Shown: piece after piece, positions 9,395 through 17,539 of the stretch | Layout of the letters: each line of letters starts with the position of its first letter | Numbering within the stretch: position 1 is the stretch's first letter | Origin: Mucilaginibacter gossypiicola | Lineage (GTDB): Bacteria > Bacteroidota > Bacteroidia > Sphingobacteriales > Sphingobacteriaceae | Direction of reading: 5' to 3' | DNA: 64,000 bases | Assembly (NCBI RefSeq): GCF_900110105.1 | Contig: NZ_FOCL01000010.1 | Location: forward strand, 1 to 64,000 | Program-made: the position numbers and the translations under genes | Notes under the pieces: generated by a model | What the model was told of the DNA's origin: nothing | Databases searched by the model: none | The model's input: only the letters and a program-made list of their open reading frames with translations

Positions 9395-11257
9395 TTAATG
9401 AGTAACGCCGGGTATCAATTCTAATACTAAAGTTGTCTTGGCAGGTATTGTTACTTTATCCAGACCAACCATTTCATCTGTTAGTACATTCTTTGCTTTT
9501 TTGGCATCGCCAATACGCTCGAAATATCTTGAGGTAGTGGTTTCCTGATCTTTCTCACTGCTGTTAAACATAATCATCACAGTTTTTTGGGCATCGTACC
9601 TGAAATAAACATAAATGCCATTTTCGGGTACAAACTGCATCATTTTACCGGTTTGCAGGGCCGTAGTACCTTTACGGTAATTGGCCAGCTTGCTCACATA
9701 GCTATAAGCATCATTCTCCTTTTTATCGCGGCCTTCGGCAGTAAACTTGTTTTGTTTATCGCCGGCCCAGCCACCCGGGAAATCCTCGCGCACCAGGCCA
9801 TCCGGGTTTGAGTAGTTTTTCATCAGGATCTCATCGCCATAATACATTTGCGGTACACCACGCATGGTAAGTAGCATAGCCATAGCCGATTTATATTTGG
9901 GAATGTCTTCACCCACCATAGATAGCAAACGGCTCATATCATGATTATCCATAAATATGGTGTTGCGGGTAGCATCCTGGTATAAAAAGTCTTGTGCTAC
10001 TACAGAGTATAAGCGGCCAACACCGTCTGTCCATCCATCTTTACCGTTGATAGCTTCGTAAATAGCGTCTTTTAAAACTCCGTCGGTCACACCGGGCAGT
10101 TGGGTATCAAAGCCGCGGTTAACGGTATTACCCTGTGTAAAAAATGCCTGGTTAGCAGCCGACCATACCAGCGTTTCGCCAAAGATGGAAAGCTTAGGGA
10201 ACTCGGCTTTAACATCTTTGGCCCACTTGGCCATATAAACAGGCTCATTATAAGGATAGGTATCCAACCTGAAACCATCAATACCAGCATACTCCACCCA
10301 CCAGATGTGGTTTTGGGTGAGATAGTTTTGCACGTAAACATTGTTCTGATTAAGATCGGCCATGCGATGGTCAAACCAGCCATCCTGCATCAACTTGCGG
10401 TCCATTGGCGAAGCATGCGGGTCCATTACCGCCGCATCACGGAAATTTGATTTGGTATACGTTGGCCATTGGTGCACCCAGCTTTTCATCGGCATGTCCT
10501 GTATCAGGTAACCTTCGGTACCGGCGTGGTTATGCACCAGGTCTTTAATAACCTTCAAGCCCATGCTGTGGCATTTTTCAACAAACTTTTTATAAAGATC
10601 ATTGGTGCCGTAACGGGGGTCTATCTTATAATAATCGGTAACCGCGTAACCGTGGTATGAAGCGTGCGGCTCATCGTTTTCAATTTCGGGAGTAAGCCAG
10701 ATAGCGGTAACACCTAAGTTTTTCAGATAATCGAGATGATTCATGATCCCCTGCAAATCTCCCCCATGACGGCTGAACATCGAATCGCGGTGAATACCCT
10801 GCTCACGAAGGTTATTGAATGAGTCATTAGCGGCATCACCGTTGCTAAACCTATCAGGCATAATCAGATAGATCAGGTCTTTGCTGGTAACACCCTGCGC
10901 CCGGCCCACCGACTTGTCGCGTTTGTTAAGTGTGTAGCTATAAGTAAGATCTTTTTCACCGGCTTTTTTAAATTTTATCGGGAACGTTCCCGGAACAGCC
11001 GATGAAAAAACTTGCAGGTCGACAAATAAATAATTTGAATTTTCGACTTTATGCACTGCTTTAAGCTTAACACCCGGATAGCTTAAGGATACACTGCGCG
11101 ATGCGATGTTGCTGCCATGAACCACCAGTTGCAGATTAGGATTGCTCATGCCAACCCACCACGACATAGGCTCAACGCGCTCAAGTGCAGGCGTTTGTGC
11201 CTTTACACCCAAAGCAGCCAGCAAGCAGCATAAGGTGGATAGTAAGGTTTTTCTCAT
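9395..11257 (-). CDS. SusA-like GH13 neopullulanase/cyclomaltodextrinase
   Basis: The frame is open from 11311, but the ATG at 11257 is preferred because it gives a clean signal peptide (MRKTLLST then a hydrophobic core ending GVKAQ) and a 620-residue protein. An N-terminal cyclomaltodextrinase-type beta domain (about 25-120) precedes the GH13 barrel. By the shorter numbering the catalytic residues are Asp332 in GFRLD, Glu361 in FGETLVW and Asp440 in FMDNHD, followed by a C-terminal beta domain. It should act in the periplasm on maltodextrins, cyclodextrins or pullulan, like SusA. It is the first gene of the minus-strand cluster. Confidence 0.9.
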   Translation of the reverse strand: MRKTLLSTLCCLLAALGVKAQTPALERVEPMSWWVGMSNPNLQLVVHGSNIASRSVSLSYPGVKLKAVHKVENSNYLFVDLQVFSSAVPGTFPIKFKKAGEKDLTYSYTLNKRDKSVGRAQGVTSKDLIYLIMPDRFSNGDAANDSFNNLREQGIHRDSMFSRHGGDLQGIMNHLDYLKNLGVTAIWLTPEIENDEPHASYHGYAVTDYYKIDPRYGTNDLYKKFVEKCHSMGLKVIKDLVHNHAGTEGYLIQDMPMKSWVHQWPTYTKSNFRDAAVMDPHASPMDRKLMQDGWFDHRMADLNQNNVYVQNYLTQNHIWWVEYAGIDGFRLDTYPYNEPVYMAKWAKDVKAEFPKLSIFGETLVWSAANQAFFTQGNTVNRGFDTQLPGVTDGVLKDAIYEAINGKDGWTDGVGRLYSVVAQDFLYQDATRNTIFMDNHDMSRLLSMVGEDIPKYKSAMAMLLTMRGVPQMYYGDEILMKNYSNPDGLVREDFPGGWAGDKQNKFTAEGRDKKENDAYSYVSKLANYRKGTTALQTGKMMQFVPENGIYVYFRYDAQKTVMIMFNSSEKDQETTTSRYFERIGDAKKAKNVLTDEMVGLDKVTIPAKTTLVLELIPGVTH

Positions 11258-11411
11258 ATAAAAAAATGATAAAAGGATAATTGGTTGGGTTACAGATAAG
11301 CCAGCAACCACGCTTCAAATTTATAATAAAATTAATTGCTTGTATGAAAAAGTTACAGATAAGTTAATTGATGTTGTATTCCAACAAACATTGTGCTTTT
11401 ATAACTTACAC

Positions 11412-11550
11412 CGTCGCCCTCTTGGCCGGGCGGGGCCAGTTACTTTACCTTAGATGCAAAGTAACCAAACATCAAGACAAAAAAATGCTTCCCCCCACAG
11501 GCTATACTCCCAGGCCCGCTTTTTTGTCGGGCTCACGCACTTTTGTTTTG
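11412..11550. repeat. Non-coding interspersed sequence rich in GTAAC/GTTAC arms
   Basis: The 553-bp gap 11258-11810 holds no convincing gene. This part has opposed arms (AGTTACTTTACC and GCAAAGTAACC), then a C-rich and G-rich stretch ending in a GCCCGCTTTTTTGTCGGGC hairpin. It recalls the spacer at 49380-49620. Its function is unknown and its boundaries are approximate. Confidence 0.35.
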
Positions 11551-11577
11551 TTCTTCATTTTTTGATCTTCAAATATT

Positions 11578-11688
11578 ATGTCATTGAGGAGCGGCATGGG
11601 CACGAGCAGGGCACGACGTAGCAATCTCTTAGCTATACAAAGCGGCAATGCATTGGCTGCGAGATTGCCACGCTTTGCATTACATGAT
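11578..11688. repeat. Diverged GTCATTGCGAGG-family repeat (copy 3)
   Basis: The element begins TGTCATTGAGGAGCGG and contains the opposed inner arms AGCAATCTC and GAGATTGCC, then TTGCATTACATGA. The arms have many mismatches, so this is an older copy. It lies upstream of the small conserved gene at 11811. Confidence 0.5.
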
Positions 11689-11810
11689 TGTAAATCTTAC
11701 TGTCTTATTTCCTGACTCTTGCCGTCTTGCTTCTTTCCCCGCCTGTTAATAATTTTTTTCTATGTTTATTTGGATTGATTACAAATAATACCAATATTTG
11801 TACCCGTTAT

Positions 11811-12170
11811 ATGATTGCGACCACCGAACTAACTTTATGGACCGACGTTTTCAGCACCAAAACAGGTGCAGTTTACCAGTGCGATGCGGAGCGTTGCTGG
11901 TATGTTGATTTCGCCGGTAAGGTTGCCCGGTTTGACCATCGTAATTTCCTGAAACTGCGCAAAGCAGTTTACGCTATCGACATTGAGGAAAAACTCCTTA
12001 CTACTACTACCGATCCGGATGTGGAGATCATTTTTATCTGCGCCTGCGATCATTGTTATGTACTTTCCCTTGCTCAGATCATCAACCTGAAAGAGCTTTT
12101 AGAAGGTACTTTTGTGATGCTGGAACTCAACCATATTATTCACGACCGCCTTTACAGTAACTCCCTGTAA
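11811..12170 (+). CDS. Small conserved Bacteroidota protein (DUF6686-like, tentative)
   Basis: This soluble protein has 119 residues counted from the ATG at 11811. The frame is open further upstream, but that part has no protein-like composition. It shows QCDAERCWYVDFAG followed by FDHRNFLKLRKAV, a pattern I associate from memory with small DUF6686-type Bacteroidota proteins; I cannot confirm it without a search. Two cysteines near the start (QCDAERC) and two in the middle (FICACDHC) could bind a metal, and ferritin follows 130 bp downstream on the same strand. Function is unknown. Confidence 0.7.
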   Translation: MIATTELTLWTDVFSTKTGAVYQCDAERCWYVDFAGKVARFDHRNFLKLRKAVYAIDIEEKLLTTTTDPDVEIIFICACDHCYVLSLAQIINLKELLEGTFVMLELNHIIHDRLYSNSL

Positions 12171-12300
12171 TTTAGACCAATTCTTGTTATAATTTAGATT
12201 AATTTCATATTATCTTTAATTTAAACTAATATGCTTTAACTGCATTATTATTGCATTATAATTTACCGTAAAGTCATATAACGTTTAATTTATCGAGATC

Positions 12301-12831
12301 ATGAAAGACCTACTCCGCATAAAAAGCCTGATATCGGCAGATATCGAATTGCTTTTAAACCAGCAAGTTAAGAAAGAAGCACTTTCTTCATCAATATATT
12401 TGGCCATGGCTTCATGGTGCAACCGTAATGGTTATGATTTTTCATCCGAATATTTTTTCAAACAAGCCGATGAAGAACGCCATCACCAGTTAAAATTTTA
12501 TAAATATATTCTTGATATGGGAGGCAATGCTGTATCACCAGAGGTTACCGGCATTAAACAGGAATATAACTCATTCCGCGAAGTGTTTGAAGAGGCGCTT
12601 GACCAGGAGATCAGCGTAACTAACGCTATCAAAAACATCTACGCCCGTTGCATGAAAGAGCAGGATTTTGTTACTATGGAGTTCCTGAACTGGTTCCTGA
12701 AAGAACAACGCGAAGAAGAATACAAAGCCCGTCGCGCTCTTGAACTATTCGAAGTTATTGGCGAAGAAGGCACCGGCAGATGGCAGATTGACAAGCATGT
12801 TGGTCAGATAAAATATGATAGTGAGGCGTAA
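12301..12831 (+). CDS. ftnA: Ferritin
   Basis: This 176-residue bacterial non-haem ferritin should oxidise Fe(II) and store iron in a 24-subunit shell in the cytoplasm. Ferroxidase ligands can be read: a glutamate near residue 16, Glu59 and His62 in DEERHH, Glu103, and Gln136 in FLKEQREEE, with spacing like Escherichia coli FtnA. Length matches the family. The AT-rich 130 bp upstream probably carries its own promoter (a TATCTTTA element is present). A strong bidirectional terminator follows. Confidence 0.93.
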   Translation: MKDLLRIKSLISADIELLLNQQVKKEALSSSIYLAMASWCNRNGYDFSSEYFFKQADEERHHQLKFYKYILDMGGNAVSPEVTGIKQEYNSFREVFEEALDQEISVTNAIKNIYARCMKEQDFVTMEFLNWFLKEQREEEYKARRALELFEVIGEEGTGRWQIDKHVGQIKYDSEA

Positions 12832-12858
12832 AACCTCACCCCGCCGCTCTCCAAAGGA
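12831..12858. repeat. CCTCACCCC...CTCTCC-family repeat
   Basis: The sequence AACCTCACCCCGCCGCTCTC followed by CAAAGGAGTGAG resembles the better preserved element at 50565-50592. Both sit just outside coding sequence. Confidence 0.45.
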
Positions 12859-12869
12859 GTGAGTTCAAT

Positions 12870-12909
12870 AAAAAAGGGTCCTTTTGCAAGTGCAAAAGGA
12901 CCCTTTTTT
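12870..12909. terminator. Bidirectional terminator, 19-bp perfect stem
   Basis: Bases 12870-12888 and 12891-12909 are perfect reverse complements (core GGGTCCTTTTGCA and TGCAAAAGGACCC) with a 2-nt loop. A-runs and T-runs at the ends give poly-U on both strands. It separates ferritin from the converging ferredoxin gene. Confidence 0.9.
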
Positions 12910-12933
12910 ATTATTGCCTATTTGTTGAATTTT

Positions 12934-13194
12934 TTAATCTATCAGATCCATCAGCTTCAACACCTCTTTTGGATGATATTCTTTTAGCCAGGTATTCCCG
13001 GGCTGAATACTGCACACCGGAGCGTATTTGCACCTGTCGGTACATTCGGTTTCAATAACCTCCAACTCTTCACGGCCGTGGTGGTGTTTGATATACGATT
13101 TAGCCAGTTTGTACATGTCTTTACCGCCACGTTTGCCACATTTACTGCCTACGCATACGTACAGCACTTTATCAGGTATGGTAAATTTGCTCAT
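12934..13194 (-). CDS. Thioredoxin-like (2Fe-2S) ferredoxin
   Basis: This is an 86-residue protein from the ATG at 13194 (MSKFTIPD). The frame extends 12 codons further, but those residues are not family-like. Cys14 and Cys19 (CVGSKC) with Cys51 and Cys55 (CTDRC) fit the four-cysteine pattern of thioredoxin-like 2Fe-2S ferredoxins, and Cys61 is extra. It is probably a cytoplasmic electron carrier with an unknown partner. It converges on ferritin across a shared terminator. Confidence 0.85.
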   Translation of the reverse strand: MSKFTIPDKVLYVCVGSKCGKRGGKDMYKLAKSYIKHHHGREELEVIETECTDRCKYAPVCSIQPGNTWLKEYHPKEVLKLMDLID

Positions 13195-13386
13195 GATGCT
13201 ATTTGTTAAAGTTGCGTTAATAAATAGCAAAGTTAATGCTAAAACAATGCAAATAGTTGTCTGAACCGCGATTTATTGGATTTATGAGATTAAGCGGATT
13301 TTTCCTTTTATACTCATGCCTGCTCTCTTAATAAGTTGGCATGCCTCATCGTTCCCATCCTTTATATGAGGTTCGATATTACTATG

Positions 13387-13869
13387 CTATTCCCTTTCAA
13401 TTAAGCACACTGCATAAGCTACAACGCCTTCTTCGCGGCCGATAAACCCCATTTGCTCATTGGTAGTAGCTTTAATGGAAATATCTTCTTCACTAATAGC
13501 CGCAGCTTCGGCTATATAGGTTTTCATTGCAGGGATATGTGGATTGATCTTCGGGGCCTCAAGGCACACCATGGCATCAATATTGCCAATAACAAAACCT
13601 TTTTCTTTGATAAGGGCAACAACATGTTGTAAAAGGATCAAACTGCTGATGCCTTTCCATCTGTCGTCCTTATTTGAAAAGTGAAAACCTATATCACGCA
13701 GGTTCGCTGCGCCAAGCAAGGCATCGCAAATTGCGTGTAACAACACATCGGCATCTGAGTGACCGTAAGCACCGGCGTGGTGCTCAAGTTTAACTCCGCC
13801 TAAAACAAAGGGGTGATTTTCTTTTAACTGGTGTACATCAAACCCAAAACCTACCTTAATTTTACCCAT
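13387..13869 (-). CDS. ispF: 2-C-methyl-D-erythritol 2,4-cyclodiphosphate synthase
   Basis: This 160-residue enzyme of the non-mevalonate isoprenoid pathway should make MEcPP from CDP-methylerythritol phosphate, releasing CMP. The zinc ligands Asp11 and His13 (GFDVHQL) and His45 match E. coli Asp8/His10/His42 with a constant offset. HSDADVLLHA and the C-terminal KATTNEQMGFIGREEGV are family signatures. Its ATG overlaps the stop of the upstream porV gene by one base (TAATG), so the two are translationally coupled despite unrelated roles. Confidence 0.96.
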   Translation of the reverse strand: MGKIKVGFGFDVHQLKENHPFVLGGVKLEHHAGAYGHSDADVLLHAICDALLGAANLRDIGFHFSNKDDRWKGISSLILLQHVVALIKEKGFVIGNIDAMVCLEAPKINPHIPAMKTYIAEAAAISEEDISIKATTNEQMGFIGREEGVVAYAVCLIERE

Positions 13870-15038
13870 TATCTTCTTGAAGCATTTGTTGTACCACCAA
13901 AACTTGCCGACAAAGTGAAGCGCAAAGTATTGGCCAGGGCACTATTTTGCTGGCTGGCTGCCAGGTATGAAAAATCAAAATCAAAAACACTGTATTTAAA
14001 CCCTATACCCATGGTAACATAGTGCCTGTCGCCTTTGGATGGGTTTTCATAAAAATAGCCTGCCCTTACAGCAAACTGCTTGTTGTACCAGTACTCAACG
14101 CCTGGCGAAAAGCTGATCTCTTTCAACTCTTCGCTAAAGCCACCCGGTGCATCACCAAACGATTGAAAAAGGCCGGCGGGCACAGATACATTATCATCTT
14201 TTCCTTTTATAATATTACCATTCACATCGCGCAGCGGCGGAGTTGGTACCAGTAGCTTGTTAATATCGAAGGTTGCTGTAAACTCATTGACATCGTCCAA
14301 TTGCCAGGTGTTGGCTACGCCTAATTTTAAATTGGCTGGTAAAAAATATTTATTACCAACATCGCTGTAGCTGATCTTTGTGCCAATATTTGAAATGTGT
14401 GTTCCAAAGGCAAAAGTGTTGCCATCGCCATATGGCGCTGTATAATATAACGAAACATCGGCAGCAAAGGCATTGCCCGCTTTTGCAGCCTGGCTTGATC
14501 CGGTAGCAAACGAGATGCTTGATATGTTAGAGTGAATGTACCGTGCAGTTAAGCCCAATGAAAAGTTATCGCCAAACTTACGGGCAAACGAAACATCAAG
14601 CGAATATTCATTAGGTGTGTAAGTACCCTGATCGTTTGTGTTATCGTCTGTAAGCTGAATAGAACCGTAGTTAAAATACCTTAGTGATGCTCCGATGGTA
14701 TTCCGTTCATCAATTTTGTGCGCATAGCTCAGGTACGACAAGCTGATATCGGGCACGAGATGCCTTAACCATGGGCTGTATGATACCGATAGCGCATCAT
14801 TACTTTCCAGGAATGCAAGCTTTGACGGGTTCCAGAAGTTTGCATTTACATCCGGCGATAAAGCTACGCCTGCATCCCCCATAGCCCCCGAACGTGAATC
14901 TGGAGAAATGTTTAAAAAAGGGACTTCAGTGGGAATTGCATTGACATTACTTCCGTTAGTATTTGTTTGTGCTGCTGCTGCAATTGGCAATAAAAAAGGG
15001 GTAATTATAGCAAGGCCTCGAAATGTAAAAAACTTCAT
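13869..15038 (-). CDS. porV: Type IX secretion outer-membrane protein PorV
   Basis: This 389-residue protein has a signal peptide (MKFFTFRGLAIITPFLL to AAAQ) and a FadL-like beta-barrel body rich in alternating aromatic and polar residues. The conserved N-terminal stretch ISPDSRSGAMGDAG with SPDVNANFWNPSKLAF is typical of PorV (LptO), which hands cargo from the type IX translocon to the PorU sortase. The neighbour is gldJ, transcribed divergently from a shared 241-bp region; these two genes lie close together in Flavobacterium too. No porU is in the window. Confidence 0.9.
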   Translation of the reverse strand: MKFFTFRGLAIITPFLLPIAAAAQTNTNGSNVNAIPTEVPFLNISPDSRSGAMGDAGVALSPDVNANFWNPSKLAFLESNDALSVSYSPWLRHLVPDISLSYLSYAHKIDERNTIGASLRYFNYGSIQLTDDNTNDQGTYTPNEYSLDVSFARKFGDNFSLGLTARYIHSNISSISFATGSSQAAKAGNAFAADVSLYYTAPYGDGNTFAFGTHISNIGTKISYSDVGNKYFLPANLKLGVANTWQLDDVNEFTATFDINKLLVPTPPLRDVNGNIIKGKDDNVSVPAGLFQSFGDAPGGFSEELKEISFSPGVEYWYNKQFAVRAGYFYENPSKGDRHYVTMGIGFKYSVFDFDFSYLAASQQNSALANTLRFTLSASFGGTTNASRR

Positions 15039-15279
15039 TTGTAGGAATTAGGTTATAACAATTTGTATTTTATAAAACAGGATCATGACTTGTTTTACCT
15101 TTTCAAGCCTGTGCCTATGCTGAAAGTTAAATCAAAAATTTAAATCAACGCAACTAATTTCATCAATTTTTCGTTAAAACCCCTGATAACTGTACTATTT
15201 ATTTCTAAATAATGGTTCATAAGCATAAGCACTGTATCCATTTTTTTATAAATTTACCACTTAATATAACTGTAAAAAT

Positions 15280-16938
15280 ATGAAAATACTTTTTACTAAA
15301 ACTGCTTTGGGATTGTTGGCTTTAGGGGCCGTGCTGAGCAGCTGCAGTAAACGTGAACAATCGCAAAAAACGGGTATAACTTATAACGATAAAAACAATG
15401 GCGGTTATGAGCGTTTCAGGCAAAGCCACCCATCTCCGGGGCCTGGATTAGTACCTATTGAAGGCGGTACATTTGTTATGGGCGGCAGTGCCGATCAGGA
15501 CATCACCTACGATTATAATAATGTGCGCCGCAGGGTTACTGTTCCGTCTTTTTACATGGACGAAACCGAGGTATCAAACCAGGATTGGCTTGATTACCTG
15601 CACTGGATCAATATTACTTTCCCACAAGATCGCGAGTTATATTATAATGCCGTACCTGATACATTGGTTTGGCGGCACCCATTATCGTATAACGAGCCTT
15701 ATGTAGATAACTACCTTCGCCACCCGGCTTTTCAGGACTACCCTGTTGTAGGTGTAACCTGGGACCAGGCGCAAGCTTATTGCTCATGGCGTACCGACCG
15801 TACCAACGAAAACATTTTACGTGAAACCGGAAAACTGGTAGCATGGAAAGACCAAGGTAAAAAAGGCGGCGGCGGTGACGCGGGTATTGCAGCTAACGGC
15901 CAACCTTTCAACACTGATATTTACCTGAACGGTCAAATGACGGGTGCAGGTGTAGATGGTAAAAAAATGATGCCAAACCTGAGCCCTAACGCTCAGGCCG
16001 GAACTGGTAAAGGCGGCAAAGCTGTTAGACCGGTACGTATGGAAGATGGTATCCTGAAACAAGCCTACCGTTTACCATCCGAAGCAGAATGGGAATATGC
16101 AGCGTTAGCCCTTGCAGGCAACACACAGTTCGAAAACATCGATGATGGCAAAATGTATACCTGGAACGGTTTAGGCGTACGTTCGGCAAAAAGAAAAACA
16201 CGCGGCTTGATCATGGCCAACTTTAAACGCGGCAGTGGTGATAATGCCGGTGTAGGCGGTTACCTGAACGATAAGGCAGACATTACTGCTCCTGTACGTT
16301 CTTACGCACCTAACGATTTTGGTTTGTACAACATGGCAGGTAACGTTAACGAATGGGTTGCCGATACTTACCGTCAAACATCATTTGAAGAATTTGAAGA
16401 CTTCAACCCTTTCCGTGGTAATGAGTTCTCAAACAAACGTATGGCAGATCCAAGCAAAGGGCTTTATGCCAAAGATAAATACGGCAAGCCTATTAAAGAT
16501 CCTGCACACTCCAATAAAAAATTAAAATACAGCGAACTTTTAGCGTTACAACAACAAACTACAGCTGCACAAAGTGCTAATCCAAATGCGCCGCTTGCTA
16601 CTTCGCAAACAGGCTCGCTTCCGGTTGATTCGTTATTACCTAAAAACTCGGGTAAGGCTTACACTCCTGATGCAAGAGGTGAAAAGGATGAAGTTAACAA
16701 AGCCCTTTATGGTACAACCACCCTGGTTAACGACCACTCTAAAGTATACAAAGGCGGATCATGGAACGATATGGCATTTTGGTTAAATCCAGCTACACGT
16801 CGCTTTATGGATCAGGATGAGGCAAGTGCCGAAATTGGTTTCCGTTGCGCTATGACTTTAGTAGGTGCACCTGAAATTAATCCTAATGGCAAACCTCATT
16901 ATCCGGTTAAAAAAGCTAAACCTTTTAAAGCAAGATAA
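15280..16938 (+). CDS. gldJ: Gliding motility / type IX secretion lipoprotein GldJ
   Basis: This 552-residue lipoprotein has a type II signal peptide with Cys22 as the lipidated residue (VLSSC). The N-terminal KTGITYNDKNNGGYE matches the GldJ-type start. A formylglycine-generating-enzyme (FGE-sulfatase) fold follows from about residue 60 (PIEGGTFVMGG, DETEVSNQDW, RLPSEAEWEYAA, GLYNMAGNVNEWVADTY, YKGGSWND, GFRCAM). In T9SS bacteria it works in the periplasm with GldK, which has a similar fold; GldJ is preferred because of the N-terminal motif and the porV neighbour. A terminator follows the stop. Confidence 0.9.
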   Translation: MKILFTKTALGLLALGAVLSSCSKREQSQKTGITYNDKNNGGYERFRQSHPSPGPGLVPIEGGTFVMGGSADQDITYDYNNVRRRVTVPSFYMDETEVSNQDWLDYLHWINITFPQDRELYYNAVPDTLVWRHPLSYNEPYVDNYLRHPAFQDYPVVGVTWDQAQAYCSWRTDRTNENILRETGKLVAWKDQGKKGGGGDAGIAANGQPFNTDIYLNGQMTGAGVDGKKMMPNLSPNAQAGTGKGGKAVRPVRMEDGILKQAYRLPSEAEWEYAALALAGNTQFENIDDGKMYTWNGLGVRSAKRKTRGLIMANFKRGSGDNAGVGGYLNDKADITAPVRSYAPNDFGLYNMAGNVNEWVADTYRQTSFEEFEDFNPFRGNEFSNKRMADPSKGLYAKDKYGKPIKDPAHSNKKLKYSELLALQQQTTAAQSANPNAPLATSQTGSLPVDSLLPKNSGKAYTPDARGEKDEVNKALYGTTTLVNDHSKVYKGGSWNDMAFWLNPATRRFMDQDEASAEIGFRCAMTLVGAPEINPNGKPHYPVKKAKPFKAR

Positions 16939-16958
16939 TTTTCACAACAGATATATAG

Positions 16959-16988
16959 ATAAGGCCTTTCAGCAATGAGAGGCCTTAT
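16959..16988 (+). terminator. Terminator of gldJ
   Basis: ATAAGGCCT (16959-16967) pairs perfectly with AGGCCTTAT (16980-16988) and TTGTTTA follows. It lies 21 bp past the gldJ stop. Confidence 0.75.
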
Positions 16989-17054
16989 TTGTTTATAGAC
17001 AACCAATCCAAATACACTATCACAAATCCGCGTTGATCTTGCAACAACAATGCG

Positions 17055-17441
17055 CTATCCGTCAATCTGCTCAACCCATTGACTTCGCCAGGCAGGAGCT
17101 TCAAAGGGGTCGGCGAAATACTGCGTTTCATGCACTACCTTATCCCCGCTAAATTCCATAATACTCACAGTGAAAGCCTGCCGTTCCTGATAGTTGATAG
17201 TATATTCTGTAATCCAGATATCACCTTTTCCGAGGATCCGCCTAACGCGAAAACCTGATGGCTTACCGGGATGATGCCCACGTAAGGCCTGCAAATTACT
17301 TCGTCCAAAAATTCGTTCGCCCGACTGCGGATAATCGCAAATAACATCATCATCATAAATGTCATGCTCCGCATTAATATCGCCGGCTGCCGATGCCTGC
17401 CAGTGCGCATTCAGGGCGTCAAGTATTTGGTCATCTTCCAT
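17055..17441 (-). CDS. SnoaL-like / NTF2-fold protein
   Basis: This 128-residue soluble protein has an N-terminal helix (DDQILDALNAHWQASAAGD), then DIYDDDVICDYPQSGERIFG, the usual layout of SnoaL-like NTF2-superfamily proteins. No catalytic set can be assigned, and members range from cyclases to binding proteins with no known substrate. It stands alone on the minus strand, between the gldJ terminator and the SusCD terminator. Confidence 0.75.
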   Translation of the reverse strand: MEDDQILDALNAHWQASAAGDINAEHDIYDDDVICDYPQSGERIFGRSNLQALRGHHPGKPSGFRVRRILGKGDIWITEYTINYQERQAFTVSIMEFSGDKVVHETQYFADPFEAPAWRSQWVEQIDG

Positions 17442-17484
17442 GGTTGTTGAAATTTGATATCTTAGTTCTTAGGTTAAACAAAAA

Positions 17485-17511
17485 ATCCCGGTGAATATTA
17501 ATCACCGGGAT
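17485..17511 (-). terminator. Terminator of the SusC/SusD operon
   Basis: ATCCCGGTGA (17485-17494) pairs perfectly with TCACCGGGAT (17502-17511). On the minus strand a TTTTTGTTT tract follows. It lies 28 bp past the SusD stop. Confidence 0.8.
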
Positions 17512-17539
17512 ATATGTATTTCAAACATTATGACTGTTG

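Noticed and set aside
11258..11311. 18 extra N-terminal codons of the SusA-like gene
   Set aside because: They precede a clean signal peptide starting at 11257 and add a non-secretory stretch.
13231..13386. Possible small gene between the ferredoxin and ispF genes
   Set aside because: No start with a sustained protein-like frame was found; the sequence looks like a repeat remnant.
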